Shown: positions 51,701 to 61,689 of the stretch, piece by piece
Numbering within the stretch: the first letter of the stretch is position 1
Layout of the letters: every line of letters starts with the position of its first letter
Origin: Polytrichum commune
Lineage: Eukaryota; Streptophyta; Polytrichopsida; Polytrichales; Polytrichaceae
Assembly: GCA_950295325.1 (NCBI GenBank)
Contig: OX485807.1
Location: 33,012,440-33,076,439, forward strand
DNA length: 64,000 bases
Reading direction: 5' to 3'
Notes under the pieces: generated by a model
The model's input: only the letters and a program-made list of their open reading frames with translations
Databases searched by the model: none
Told to the model about the DNA's origin: nothing
Position numbers and translations under genes: made by a program

Positions 51701-52802
51701 CCCTCACCACGCATCCCAACGAGTTGAAATGCACTTTCAAACCCCGCGATATGAGTTTGCTCACCGAAAGCAAGTTGGAATGCAAGTCGGGCACGTGAAG
51801 CACGTCGTGCATTCTAATGCTCCGTGCACGACCCTTCACACGTGTTTCCACTAGGATGGAGCCTTTGCCTAGGACCTCTACGATGCCATTGTCACCCATA
51901 AACACTTTACGGCCCGAAATGGATTCGTACGTGTCGAAAAATTGCTTATGCGGTGTCATGTGGTTCGAGGCCCCCGAATCAACTATCCATCTAGTGGTGG
52001 AGGTTTTAGACGCCCCATCTCTCACAACAAATGCAAAATCATCGCTCGACCTCGCGACGTTGGCATTCACCTTGCGTTTCAATCGACAATTGCGAGCGAG
52101 GTGGCCCAACTTACCACAATTGTAGCACCTCGGGCCCTCACCTCGCCTCTCGTTGTTGTCGAACGTGCGAGGTTGGCGGGACAACATGGCCGCATCGTCT
52201 CCTTGAGGCTCCTTCTCCTTCCTCTTGGACACCTCGTGCATGAAACGTGCGGTGATGAAATCCAACGTGAGCTCCTTCATGGGGCGCGTCTCCAACGCCG
52301 TGATCAAATGGTCGAATGAAGGCGGTAGGCTATCGAGCAAGGTCATGACCACATCCTCGTCCTTCATTGGCACCTCCAAGCATGTGAGTTGGTCGGCGAG
52401 AGATTTTACCTTGTTGATGTGGTCGAGGATGTCGGCGCCTTCGTCCATCTTGATGGTGAAAAACTTGCGCCTAATGAACAAGATGTTGGACAAGCTTTTG
52501 GTTTCATGGATGTTGCACAACGTCTTCCACGCTTCCGCCGGTCCTTTACACCCTTTGATGTGCGCCAACTCCTTGTCCACCAAGCTCGTGGCAATGATGG
52601 CGAAGGCTTTCTTGCATCGACGCTCGTACGCCTTCTTCACCTCGTCGCTCGCCGTGGACGGTGGCGGCAACTCCGAACCCTTCACGATCTCCCAAAGGTC
52701 TTTGGTGGACATCACCATCTCCAACTTGAACTTGTAGAGGTTGAAGTTGTCGCCGCCGAACTTGTCGAGCGTGATGTGGCCATCACCCTCACTAGAAGCC
52801 AT
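48741..52802 (-). CDS. Copia gag-pol polyprotein
   Basis: Single open frame of about 1353 residues from the ATG at 52802 (MASSEGDGH). An upstream in-frame ATG at 52832 would add 10 residues. Order, numbered from the upstream ATG: gag, zinc knuckle CYNCGKLGHLARNC (about 236-249), protease DSGASNHM (285-292), GAG-pre-integrase LWHKRLGHL and zinc finger end CEGCVQGK, integrase with catalytic D489, D552 and E588 (HSDVCGPM, RTDNGGEY, GVAERAN), reverse transcriptase with KCKWVFK, QMDVKTAFLNGEL and YVDD (1032-1035), and RNase H with YSDADWAGD and TMEAEYMA. Protease-integrase-RT order is Copia type. No stop or frameshift was seen. Codons are clearly GC-richer than the flanking DNA and host genes, as common for mobile elements. 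Confidence 0.96.
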   Translation of the reverse strand: MASSEGDGHITLDKFGGDNFNLYKFKLEMVMSTKDLWEIVKGSELPPPSTASDEVKKAYERRCKKAFAIIATSLVDKELAHIKGCKGPAEAWKTLCNIHETKSLSNILFIRRKFFTIKMDEGADILDHINKVKSLADQLTCLEVPMKDEDVVMTLLDSLPPSFDHLITALETRPMKELTLDFITARFMHEVSKRKEKEPQGDDAAMLSRQPRTFDNNERRGEGPRCYNCGKLGHLARNCRLKRKVNANVARSSDDFAFVVRDGASKTSTTRWIVDSGASNHMTPHKQFFDTYESISGRKVFMGDNGIVEVLGKGSILVETRVKGRARSIRMHDVLHVPDLHSNLLSVSKLISRGLKVHFNSLGCVVRASNGEMLAVASLESNLYQLDTKVMHEAETSSLAHSEANSHPLELWHKRLGHLNANSVKSLQTMMSGMDVQAVPNDVHSFACEGCVQGKQARRPFPTEGGTRATKILELVHSDVCGPMKTPSIGGARYFLTFIDDFSRKIWVYVLKSKSEVLARFKEWKTLVERQSEHVVKVLRTDNGGEYISKAFDDFLSKHGIARQNSSPYTPQQNGVAERANRTIVEMARSMIHAQRLGHEFWAEAVCNAVYVRNRCPTKAVEGKTPEEAWSGRMPHVSHMRVFGCVAYAKVPDQRRMKLDAKGVKCLFLGYCEGTKAYRLICLETKKIIKSPDVVFFEDKTHLEDCPSGSVDETPAVKVDISAKSDVDESEANGDDPLEELDIEEEEDAEANIPATKSTRSAEASKLDYGKKPATKAPPPPQHSNETMGHSRYPDRARKPLGEWWKNHIPPPQDKEHANMATIGEPRNVREAIESSDASEWELAMQEEFESLIANGTWELTPLPKGRKAVKCKWVFKTKKDARGVVVRFKARLVAKGCSQVEGVDFSETFAPVAKFNTIRVILALAAAMGLEIHQMDVKTAFLNGELDVVIYIEQPEGFVQKGREHLVCKLRKTLYGLKQSGRAWYECIHVFFVNKGFTRSHADHSLYVLQTCNYIVIVIIYVDDLVILSDDVDMINELKASLEREFEMSDLGELHFFLGVHFERDRRSRTITMHQRSYIETILERFGMSDCKPIATPLDTKTSLPKLSDDEHEEHLHEMKDVPYQEAVGSLMYAMVATRPDLAFAVSVVSRYMSKPGPMHWMAVKRIMRYLKGTLDMKLRIGGNHINVKGYSDADWAGDVENRRSTSGYVFFVGEGAVSWNSKRQQTVAQSTMEAEYMAMNRCTREAIWLRQLMEDVGCVQEEATTIMCDNQGSMALAKNPTNHDRSKHIDVQHHFIREKIENKIVELEYCPTQYMVADILTKALARDRHEGLSKIMGLEYNATSQSGSIAR

Positions 52803-52920
52803 TTTGCAACTCAAATGCAAGCTCCCACTCACTTAATGTACCACGAGGGCTAAAAAACCCTCGAAAATTTTAGAATTTGATTTTAAACTTTGGAATTAAT
52901 TCAAGGTTCTCACACACTCA

Positions 52921-53735
52921 AGTCAGCACCTTTCCACTCCAAAGCTAAGCCAAATGACTACATAACCATCAAAAAGCCAAAACTAAGCCTTTTGGAACTC
53001 AAAACACCTCAAAGTTAGTTTTGAATGGATGGATCTCTCAAGTCAGCACCTTTCCACTCCAAAACTAAGCCAAATAACTACATAACCATCAAAAAACCAC
53101 AACTAAGCTTTTTGGAACTCAAAACACCTCAAAGTTAGTCTTGAATGGATGGATCTCTCAAGTCAGCACCTTTCCATTCCAAAACTAAGCCAAATAACTA
53201 CATAACCATCAAAAAGCCACAACTAAGCCTTTTGGAACTCAAAACACCTCAAAGTTAGCATAGAATGGATGGATCTCTCAAGTCAGCACCTTTCCACTCC
53301 AAAACTAAGCTTAATAACTACATAACCATCAAAAAGCCACACCTAAGCCTTTTGGAACTCAAAACACCTCAAAGTAAGCATAGAATGGATGGATCTCTCA
53401 AGTCAGCACCTTTCCACTCCAAAACTAAGCTTAATACCTAAATAACCATCAAAAAGCCAAAACTAAGCCTTTTGGAACTCAAAACACCTCAAAGTTAGTC
53501 TTGAATGGATGGATCTCTCAAGTCAGCACCTTTCCACTCCAAAACTAAGCTTAATAACTACATAACCATCAAAAAGCCACACCTAAGCCTTTTGGAACTC
53601 AAAACACCTCAAAGTTAGCATAGAATGGATGGATCTCTCAAGTCAGCACCTTTCCACTCCAAAACTAAGCTTAATAACTACATAACCGTCAAAAAGCCAC
53701 ACCTAAGCCTTTTGGAACTCAAAACACCTCAAACC
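52921..53735 (-). repeat. 120-bp tandem array in the Copia leader (about 6.8 copies)
   Basis: Near-identical units start at 52921, 53041, 53161, 53281, 53401, 53521 and 53641, exactly 120 bases apart. Each has CAGCACCTTTCCACTCCAAA, ACATAACC, CCTTTTGGAACTCAAAAC and ATGGATGGATCTCTC. Copies differ by a few substitutions (for example GTTAGTCTTGAA versus GTTAGCATAGAA) and no indels. The array sits between the primer-binding site and gag, so it would lie in the 5' untranslated part of the genomic RNA. Confidence 0.95.
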
Positions 53736-53948
53736 CTCAAAATGCGAATCGATCTCACATAAACATTCAAGATACAATGAACCTCAACCTAACGTGTCCT
53801 CCACGCTGGTCCAAGTGTCCAAGAATGCTCCAAGGCGCTCCAAAACTCCAAAACTCCACCAAAAGCTTGAAACACCTCCAAATCGCCTCCGATCAGATCC
53901 GGCTCTCTCCTACCTCTTCCTAAGTTGATCTCTAAGCTCTAAAGCAAA

Positions 53949-53962
53949 GTGGGCCCATAACC
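53949..53962 (-). other. Copia primer-binding site, half-tRNA type
   Basis: On the plus strand GTGGGCCCATAACC abuts the LTR. This equals the anticodon stem-loop of plant initiator tRNA-Met as I remember it, not its 3' end (whose PBS would read TGGTATCAGAGC). A primer made from the 5' half of the tRNA, cut in the anticodon loop, would pair here, as described for Drosophila copia. Confidence 0.65.
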
Positions 53963-54154
53963 TATTGGGAAATGAGAGGAAGAAGCAAAGAGATCAGCGT
54001 AGCAAGCAAGAACACAATACACAATGGTTGCATACAATGGAGAGAGTGATTAGCTCCTCCCCTTATGCCTTTATTTATATGTATGGGTTAGGACCAGCGT
54101 AGACAACCCATATGGGACAATGTCACCGATGCAACCTAACACTATCTTGCAATA
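53963..54154 (-). repeat. Copia 5' LTR
   Basis: 192 bases, identical to the 3' LTR at 48562-48753. It would carry the element promoter. On the minus strand CATATAAATAAAGGC inside it is a possible TATA region. Confidence 0.95.
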
Positions 54155-54159
54155 CGGAG

Positions 54160-54760
54160 AGCAGAAAATGGAGACCAGAATCCAAATATAGACATTTTCG
54201 CTAAATTTAGCAGTTTGGAATATATTTCAGAAATATTCCAAGAATATTATTATTTTTGGCCAATTTTTGAGACCTATAACCGTGGACCGAGGGGGTTTAA
54301 AGATTGAGAAATTCCTATTTTTTGCTTATTACTGTGCTCTCACTTTCCAGTAATAAACACTATATTCGTTAATCGGAGACTTTTGAAAGTCTTAAAATAA
54401 AATATGCCCATAGTTTGGGATGCCAATATTGTGGGCATATGGAATGTTGGGAACATCAAGAACATGACAATTTAAAAATTCGCACATAAAGAATATTCCT
54501 AATACTAAAAATAGAAAATTGCAATTATAATGAAAACGTGAACTCCATGTGGAAAATAACAAGCGAATCTAAAAAACAAATGGTTTATGTCATTATAGAG
54601 TTTGGGGTGCGCATCCCATAAGTAAGGTTCTTATGGTTTTGGATGGCACATCCCAAACGTATACCACAATGGAGTGTGACAAGTCTACTAAGTCTATTAA
54701 AAACCAAGACTACTAAGCACTAATGTTTTTTCCCGCCGTTAACTTTCACCTATGTTATGT
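54160..54760. other. Non-coding DNA between Copia and the DUF7869-type gene
   Basis: AT-rich, no gene. Short inverted matches of GTTTGGGATG (about 54413, and reversed at about 54650) suggest a small worn repeat. The 3' untranslated part of the minus-strand gene probably lies here. Confidence 0.4.
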
Positions 54761-57700
54761 TTACCCATCTCCATCTTCCGCTTCATATCCATTCTCGGCG
54801 TCATTTTCCGCAGCTGCAATACGTGCCAAGTTGTCTTTGGCAAAATCTATATGTTTTTGGGGGATGGTCATTGCTTCTGTGTTGGAACCTTTGTGCGGCT
54901 TCCAAGCACAAAGTATAGTATCCGTGTTTATCCAAACTGGTGTGTACGCTGAGTCCACTGTCCACTTAAAATTCTTTTTGGTGTCCCAACCTAAATAAAT
55001 GCGGAGCACGTTCTGGTCTTTAGTGCTTGGACGACAATATTCCACCTCAATTTGACGAAAGTTGGGACTAGTTCGAACAAAATTGGGTGAAGACAATGCT
55101 TTTACCAACCAAATTGGCTTGGGATGCTCCTCATCCCCTGCTCGTACGAGGACCAAATACCCTTCATGGCAATCAACACCTACACGAAACGACGGTGCCG
55201 GTCGATTGCGGGCAGGGCCAACGTAATGCTCGTCCATTGCGAACTCTTCACGAACGTCTCCATTGCTGAAAAACATAGTATTGGACTCGACAACCGTCAA
55301 ACGACTTTGTGGCCAAAATCCTTGTGTCAAAGTCGTACGGGTGTCGCCACCAAGTGTCATCAAGGCTGAGTGAATGCGATCCCAATACGCGATCAACGGT
55401 TCATGGGTATCTCTAACACGTCTTGTGATGTCCTCCTCGCACAACTCTTTCCAATATTCAATGAATCCAGATATGCCTTTGATGATTTCCGGCCCATTCC
55501 TCATGGATTCGGGTTTGCAAGGCTTTGGTTCCCCATCCGGGACCAAACATTTCCCATCATTGTCTTGACGCCATACGAGTATACCATCATCCGGGCCCCA
55601 ATTAGGAGATGTGCACAAAAGCTTGAATTGCATGGCCGGGAGACCATCGTCCCTCATATAAAATCGGAATTGTTGTGCTTTGGTATGCCCCACCAAACGG
55701 TCCCCTCCCTTCAACATGTATGGCTTGATGAAGGCCTTGAAATCTGGTACTTCCTCAATCAAGTGCGGAATTACTGGCATATGGTCCAAATCCATATACG
55801 ATTTCATAAGAAGAGGTATGGTTGGAAAATCTTCTTCATGCAACTTTATGCTCCACCGTCCGAATGATGCATCAATGTCGTCGTGTGTATGTCCCACCAT
55901 CAAGAAAGACACAAACACCTCCTTGAAGATTCCTTTCGCCACGAGCAATGACCAAAAACAAAATACGTATCGACATTTGTTGTCCTTCGCACAATTATCA
56001 AGTTGAACGTGGAGAGTTGGAGGCAATGGTTTTACACAAATGGGTTCTCCGGGTGGTTCTGGCAATGACGACATACAAACCTCCTTCCCCGCAAGCACTG
56101 CCTCATAAAGGGATGTGGTTCCACAACCATCAAAAAGTGCACGGGAAGAATGTACCGGTGGCTTCTCAAGATCGCGCAACAGTTTTACAAATGAACCCAC
56201 TGTGTGGTTAGCATCCCCAGGGTAAAAATCCAAACCATAATGGGCATACTTTACGTCCCCATGGCCGTGGGCAATCATACCTGGAAAAAACAAACGATGC
56301 GTGACCAAAATAATCAAAAAACCACTAAACGGATGTATGATTTTGGACATTTGCCAAACACACCCAAGAAAATTGGATAGACTTTAAACACGTAGTTGTG
56401 ATTTCATACAAACCTGTGACAGCTACGGGCAACTTGAAGAGACCATCCGTAGCCTTTATTTTACGTGCATAACAAGGGCATGCGGTTTTGGCGTGGTCCA
56501 TTTTATCATGGATGACTGTTAGAACCTCTATGGGCCTCATTATGGATAGAGCACGATTCTTATAGTAATCTTGACGGTGTGCCTCTTGATTGTTGACATG
56601 CTCAATGGGATGGGCGTCTCGAAGACCTTTGTATTTTTCACACGTCGTACATCTAGCGAACTTGTCCCCGAGTCTTTTAAGAATGTATTCCGCAAACTGC
56701 TGGTTTTTAATCACACTCAACTTGGACAAAGAAATGGGCCCACATCCCGCTATGCGACCCACTTCATTGATGTCCGTTAAGATGTTCTTCCATTTTGTGC
56801 CCGTGGGCAACACCATTTGAACAACCTTCTCCCCTGACGACAATGTCCTCGTCTTGTGGGGCATTGCATCGGCCAATGGCACTATGATGGTGGATAGTGT
56901 CGCAGACGCTTGCAGTGTAGCCTCCCTAGGTTTCTTTGTGCCCGAGTTGCCATGAAATCGAGAGCGGCGACCCAACGATGAATACTTTCGAAACCTATAA
57001 AAGTCAGCCTTGGAGACGGCGTGGATGGTATACCACGCTGTACAACACACATCAACATTCTCAAGTGTCACCACCTTATACCCATGGATATCAAGGTGCA
57101 AATTTCTGTGGACCTCGAGTTTCTTAGCCGACCTCATACGAAAATCCGCAAGCCACATCTCTTGACGCAGAGATCTAATTTTCTCCCGCGGGAAAAATTG
57201 GCAACATTTCCTCGCGCAACAATCCTTGCCGGACACTAGACGGATAGATTCGTCCCCCAAAAGCCGATCCCGTCAACGCTCCTTATCTCCGCGAGGCACA
57301 CGGTTTGAATCATATCTACGGAGGCCTTTGCGAGGACGTGTTGTGGCCAACAAAGCTAATTGTGTTTGCTTATGCCGCCGCTCATGATCCCACAAACTCA
57401 CTTCCTCATGTAGAACTTGACGAAGCGGCCATCGATGCAAGGAAAATCTCCATGTCACCGGGACCTCTACCGGAAGCAAAGAGTTCAAGATGCACACGCC
57501 AACATCATCGAGATCTAGGGCGTTGGCATCGACACAATCACGGGGATTGAAGTTTCTACATATGCCATCTGCCACCGGGACACCAACCTCGTTGAGTAGA
57601 ACGACATCAAGGCCAACCCATTGCTCCCTCCCGAAACCGGCACACAACGGAATGTCATCGTGGTCATCTCCGGAATGCAGAGATTGTTCGTGGACTTCCA

Positions 57701-57851
57701 AAGATTCATGCGAGGATGTATCCACAAACACCCCCCTCACGTTTGGCACACCATTACTATCTGCCAACGGGGAAGACAGTTCACATTCAGCATCGGATGA
57801 CGATGCATACGTCGACAACTCCAATGAACTATCACCCACATGCAACGCCAT
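54761..57851 (-). pseudogene. Transposon-like gene of the DUF7869 type, one in-frame TGA
   Basis: Two exons on the minus strand: 57851-56414 and 56280-54761 (TAA), joined in frame by a GT-AG intron, 985 residues. Features: an acidic, poorly conserved N-terminus; CCARKCCQFF then REKIRSLRQEMW, a block common in these proteins; CTTCEKYKG and CPCYARK cysteine pairs that could bind zinc; and a C-terminal domain with HVQLDNCAKDNKCRYVF and MVGHTHDDIDASFGRWS, which I recall as DUF7869. This family occurs in many copies in plants, algae and fungi and seems tied to mobile DNA; its reaction is not known to me. Codon 193 (57275-57273) is TGA while the frame is open on both sides, so I call it a pseudogene. 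CGA to TGA by deamination would explain it. The start ATG at 57851 is uncertain, since an acceptor-like TTGCAG lies just upstream at 57895. Confidence 0.72.
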
Positions 57852-58172
57852 ACCGCCTAGACCAACCACTAGGAAATGATCAACCCAACCACCACTGCAA
57901 TGCATACAAGAGAGGATAGAATATATGTGGAGATAAATGGCCCAAAATTGACAAACAAATTTTGGTGCACCATTGGAGAACCTCACGCACAAAGACGAAC
58001 GCGCATCCCAAAAAAACGTTTTAAGCATACGTCTAGGTTGTACACTAATGTAAACAATACATGGACAAAGAGGAGAACAATCGTTAGTCGTCCAGGAGGG
58101 CCCTGCTGTTCGGACCAACGCCTGTCCCCATACAACCGACGACGAAATCAGAAATCCGAGAACGCCACATGC

Positions 58173-59234
58173 ATTTACGAACGCGCGTTCGTAACCTCAG
58201 TAACTTCTCCATGTGCATCCGGCGGCCTTCGAGATCCCTCATCTGAGAGTACCCTCAGGAATATCGGTTTTGTAGGTCAAAGTACCATGTTGACTTAGGA
58301 ACCTGCGCGATATACTATCACAAGAGAACACTTGTCCATAAGCACAAAAGTAGTAAATCTGCAGATGATGCCTGAATCAACTCCAACAATGTTTTGAACA
58401 CTGAGCACCTCCATATTGTGAATTTGATTATGTTGACTTTTGCGTACCCACCCATTTACGAACGGACATTCGTAAATGGGTGCGACCCCGTGTTCACATC
58501 CTTCACGGACGAGCGATGAGCATATTTTTCTTGCTAATTTGTGTTCGTAAATTACTGCCATACTGATGTGCATGAATGAAGATGTGTTGCTGGATGCGTA
58601 GACAATAATGACATGTATTTACGAACGCACGTTTGTAAATTCCCGACCATCAGGTACCAATAGATACGGGTCAAATAAGTATGTATGATCCTCGAAGGCA
58701 TATTTACGAACGCACGTTCGTAAATGACTGTCATGAATTAAGTGCATGTGACTAACCATATGAGTAGCTCAATCCAGAACATGCTCTCATGTGGGATTTA
58801 CGAACGCACGTTCGTAAATTACCGACCATCAGGTACCAATAGACACGGGTCAAATATGTATGTATGAACCTCGAAGGCATATTCGTAAATAAATGCCATG
58901 GATGATGTGCATGTGACTATCCATGAGTAGCTCAATCCAAAACATGATCTCCTGTGGGATTTACGAACGCACGTTCGTAAAATTACCGACCATCAGGTAC
59001 CAATAGATACGGGTCAAATATGTATGTATGATCCTCGAAGGCATATTTACGAACGCACGTTCATAAATAACTGACATGGATTACGTGCATGTGACTATCC
59101 ATGAGTAGCTCAATCCAAAACATGCTCTCAGGTGGGATTTACGAACGCATGTTCGTAAATCCTTGCCATGTACAGGTCCGAATCGTTTGTCTAAACCTGA
59201 AGCTCCTCATCTTTACGAACGTGCGTTCGTAAAG
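58173..59234. repeat. Palindrome array 1 (9 copies)
   Basis: Nine copies of a 24-base palindrome with arms ATTTACGAACG and CGTTCGTAAAT around two variable bases start at 58173, 58454, 58617, 58702, 58796, 58959, 59045, 59137 and 59211. Half-sites remain near 58546 and 58881. Central pairs are CG, GA, CA (six copies) and TG. The copy at 59211 has C and G at its outer ends, still pairing. Every arm mismatch that keeps the alignment, apart from outer-end changes, is a CpG transition. The array lies upstream of the DUF7869-type gene. Confidence 0.95.
58611..59163. repeat. Tandem repeat of about 163-179 bp carrying two palindromes per unit
   Basis: Three and a part units. Each unit is palindrome, CCGACCATCAGGTACCAATA with about 40 further bases to CTCGAAGGCATA, a second palindrome, then about 70 bases containing GTGCATGTGACTA and GAGTAGCTCAATCC. 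The palindromes opening the units start at 58617, 58796, 58959 and 59137. In the second unit the inner palindrome has lost its left arm. Confidence 0.9.
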
Positions 59235-59282
59235 TTCCGGTATTTACGGCGGTATATGTGGTAGGTACAGCCTGTACTGTAC

Positions 59283-59490
59283 CTGGGTGGTGTAGGGTTG
59301 GCGCACACCAAATGGCTTGAGCGCGTTCGGTGAGGTCTGTAGAGCGCACACTTGCATGTGCCGCTGAAAAGACCTTTGTTGTGGGGGGAAGAGCTTTAAG
59401 TACTTCACCCCGCTGGTTCAAAATCCCTTGGATGCTCTTTAAAAAGCGGATTCCCGCCGCCTTCTTTGACCTAACAATCTCCCATTCCAT
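59283..59490 (-). other. Open frame of unknown status (possible upstream exon)
   Basis: An ATG at 59490 opens about 70 codons (MEWEIVRSKKAAGIRFLK...) in GC-rich sequence unlike its AT-rich flanks, with a donor-like CCCAG/GTACAG near 59283. It could be a first exon of the minus-strand gene, but the phase does not join simply to the next acceptor at 57894, and I do not recognise it. Confidence 0.2.
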
Positions 59491-59737
59491 CCATGTGGAA
59501 TTATATAAATAGCACTGTCATGTATGGAACATGCCTTGCATGCACGCCAACATATTGAAAATATATATATCGGTTGCACACCTTAGTTGTGACCAAGGTC
59601 TCATCGAAATATATATATATACATAATGTCTAAATATGGAGATGGTTAACATTGAATATTTAATGATTTGCGACTAAGGTATGAAGTCCAAGTTAATTGA
59701 CAATTGATGCCTAATAAAGTTATGAATGTCGAAGTCA

Positions 59738-59814
59738 TAGATATATATATATATATATCTATCTATCTATATATCTATACATATATACACATATACACAC
59801 ACACACACACAATG
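59738..59814. repeat. Compound TA/TCTA/CA microsatellite
   Basis: Runs of TA, then CTAT, then CA pairs follow one another without interruption. A shorter TA run lies near 59612-59625. Confidence 0.9.
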
Positions 59815-60789
59815 AGGTCAGAGTGGCTAAGAACATGTTGCGGACGCCCCTAAAATTATAGGTATCATATGTTTCACATCAAAAAATGACCGTAATATGG
59901 TCACCAAGTGCATGAATACAACTAAAAAATCGGGTTAATCCATAATGGCTTGCACTAGGGTAGATTGAGGACACTATGAACTAATTATACCTAATAATAT
60001 ATGTAAGTTAGGTCTTCTTTCAAATGGTATCTAGGTGTGAAAATAAGGAATTAAAATGGCATGAGTAGGAAGGATTAATCAATTTGTAATGCTGCATAGT
60101 ATGATAGCGTAATGATCATTGAGACTTGAAACCATACTAGCTACCGTAACGTTGAATCATAGTTACAATTATTATGTGTTTGATGTCCTATTGGAAATTG
60201 AATTTTCGTCCACTTGTTGTAAGGGTACAGATACACATTGGTTAAATGTTTATTAGATCATTGGTGATATTTATAGTTGAATGCATTGTTCGATTGTTAG
60301 TTTAAGTTGACACATGATTAAATGAGTTGAGGTCCTATTGGAAATAGACTTTTAGGGTTTGGGGAAATGCACTATTAATTTGGAATGGTGCATACAATAG
60401 TATGTACTTACAATTAATATATGTTTTGCATCCTATGAGAAGGATGTGCATCATCATAGCTTAAAGTGTTGATATAAATTGAAGTCTTAAGACATGCATG
60501 TTATTATAATAAGATCGTGGATTATGTGATGAAATTTCACTCAGAACTATTAAGGTGAAAGAGGGAATATTTGAAATTTCACTTATCACCTAAACCAAAG
60601 TTTTATCTCAAATCTATTAATTTGGAATGTGAAAATGACAATTGGCATCATTATCAATTATTATAGTTGTTATGAACGGAATTAAGCATTCTCCATCCAA
60701 CCAACATTGGTAGACCAATTTGACCTGCCCTCAGAAAACAACATGGCCACATATAAGAAAGGTTGGTAAGATAAAAATATGCAGGGATG

Positions 60790-60852
60790 TAGGGTTTGCG
60801 GTTAGGGTTTAGGGTTAGGGTTTGGGGGTAGGGTTTAGGGGTTTAGGGTTTG
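60790..60852 (+). repeat. Interstitial telomere-like repeats (TTTAGGG type)
   Basis: Several TTTAGGG, TTAGGG and GGGTTT units in a row, with irregular spacing and extra G residues. TTTAGGG is the plant telomere unit. The block is short and degenerate. Confidence 0.8.
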
Positions 60853-61440
60853 TGAAAGTTGTGTATGTGGTATTTGGGTTTAAGTTTTAGATTGTTACTA
60901 GGATACATTACACACACAAACAATATTGACTCCTCAAAAACCCTTGTAATTGCACTAACTTCATTCATCGCAAGCTCGTAGTTGATGCTAGCAAAATAGT
61001 TGACCACTCCAGAAATGCATTAGTTCAAGCTAACACCTAATATTGGAACTTGAATTGACATCCTATCGTATAGCAACTCTGCGCAATCTCATATTATTAT
61101 GAATTCATTTTTGCATGTAATATTTATTTGAGGAACCATCGAATTAATTGAAAGATATCTAGCTCTTACATAAACTATATTTAAAAACACCATATACATA
61201 TCTTTGGGGGTGGATTCTACATTGACAACCTAGGAAATGACATGCATTGTTTATTACGAATTAACTGAGTATATTTTTCTAAAATATGTTTACAAGGAAT
61301 CCAAATGTAGAGGTACTAAGGAAATAAAACGAGTAAAATTCATGTATTTGAACTAAGCTTTTCAAGATAATGCCCTAAATGCGTCCATTACATATAAATA
61401 TGTCAAAGCATGAGAATAACATGAAGGGTTGCAATATACA

Positions 61441-61527
61441 ACCATCTCCCATCTCCCATCGCATCCCATCCCATCCCATCCCTTCCCATCACCTCCCATA
61501 CCATCCCATCCCATCTCCCTCCCAGCC
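61441..61527. repeat. CATCC-rich simple repeat
   Basis: Many units of CATCC, CCATCT and CATCCC in a row on the plus strand; pyrimidine-rich. It may be part of the promoter or leader of the downstream plus-strand gene. Confidence 0.85.
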
Positions 61528-61689
61528 CTAGCCAGTGGAGTTGTGCCACGTGGCAGGTGCTGGGAAACCCTAGCGGCGCACCTACCTCCCCGTGCCCCTT
61601 CCTCTTCTCCTCATTTGTCATTTCGAGGAGAGGAGCGGAGCGCTTAGAGAGCGAAACTCTTGCTATTTTTAGTCTTGAAGTTTTAAATT

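Larger units (their letters stand above)
48562..54154 (-). mobile_element. Intact Copia LTR retrotransposon, very recent insertion
   Basis: 5593 bases, minus strand, with 192-bp LTRs at both ends that appear identical base for base. Target duplication CGGAG lies at 48557-48561 and 54155-54159. On the coding strand each LTR begins TATTGC and ends CCCAATA. The plus-strand primer CAAAGTGGGAG directly precedes the 3' LTR (48754-48764 reversed). Directly after the 5' LTR is GGTTATGGGCCCAC (53962-53949), complementary to the anticodon-loop region of plant initiator tRNA-Met as I recall it. The leader holds a 120-bp tandem array, followed by one uninterrupted gag-pol frame. Identical LTRs with an open frame mean recent transposition and possibly an active copy. 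Confidence 0.95.
59491..61430. other. AT-rich DNA between the two palindrome arrays
   Basis: No gene seen. Contains AT and CA microsatellites at about 59738-59814 and a degenerate telomere-like block at 60790-60852. Confidence 0.5.

Noticed and set aside
49320-51854. Several plus-strand frames of 100-280 codons across the Copia body
   Set aside because: They are antisense shadows of the GC-rich gag-pol frame and have no domain features of their own.
52921-53735. Centromeric or free satellite
   Set aside because: The array lies wholly between the primer site and gag of one intact retrotransposon.
57273-57275. TGA as selenocysteine
   Set aside because: No sign of a selenoprotein family; land plants lack this system as far as is known; a simple CGA-to-TGA change is enough.
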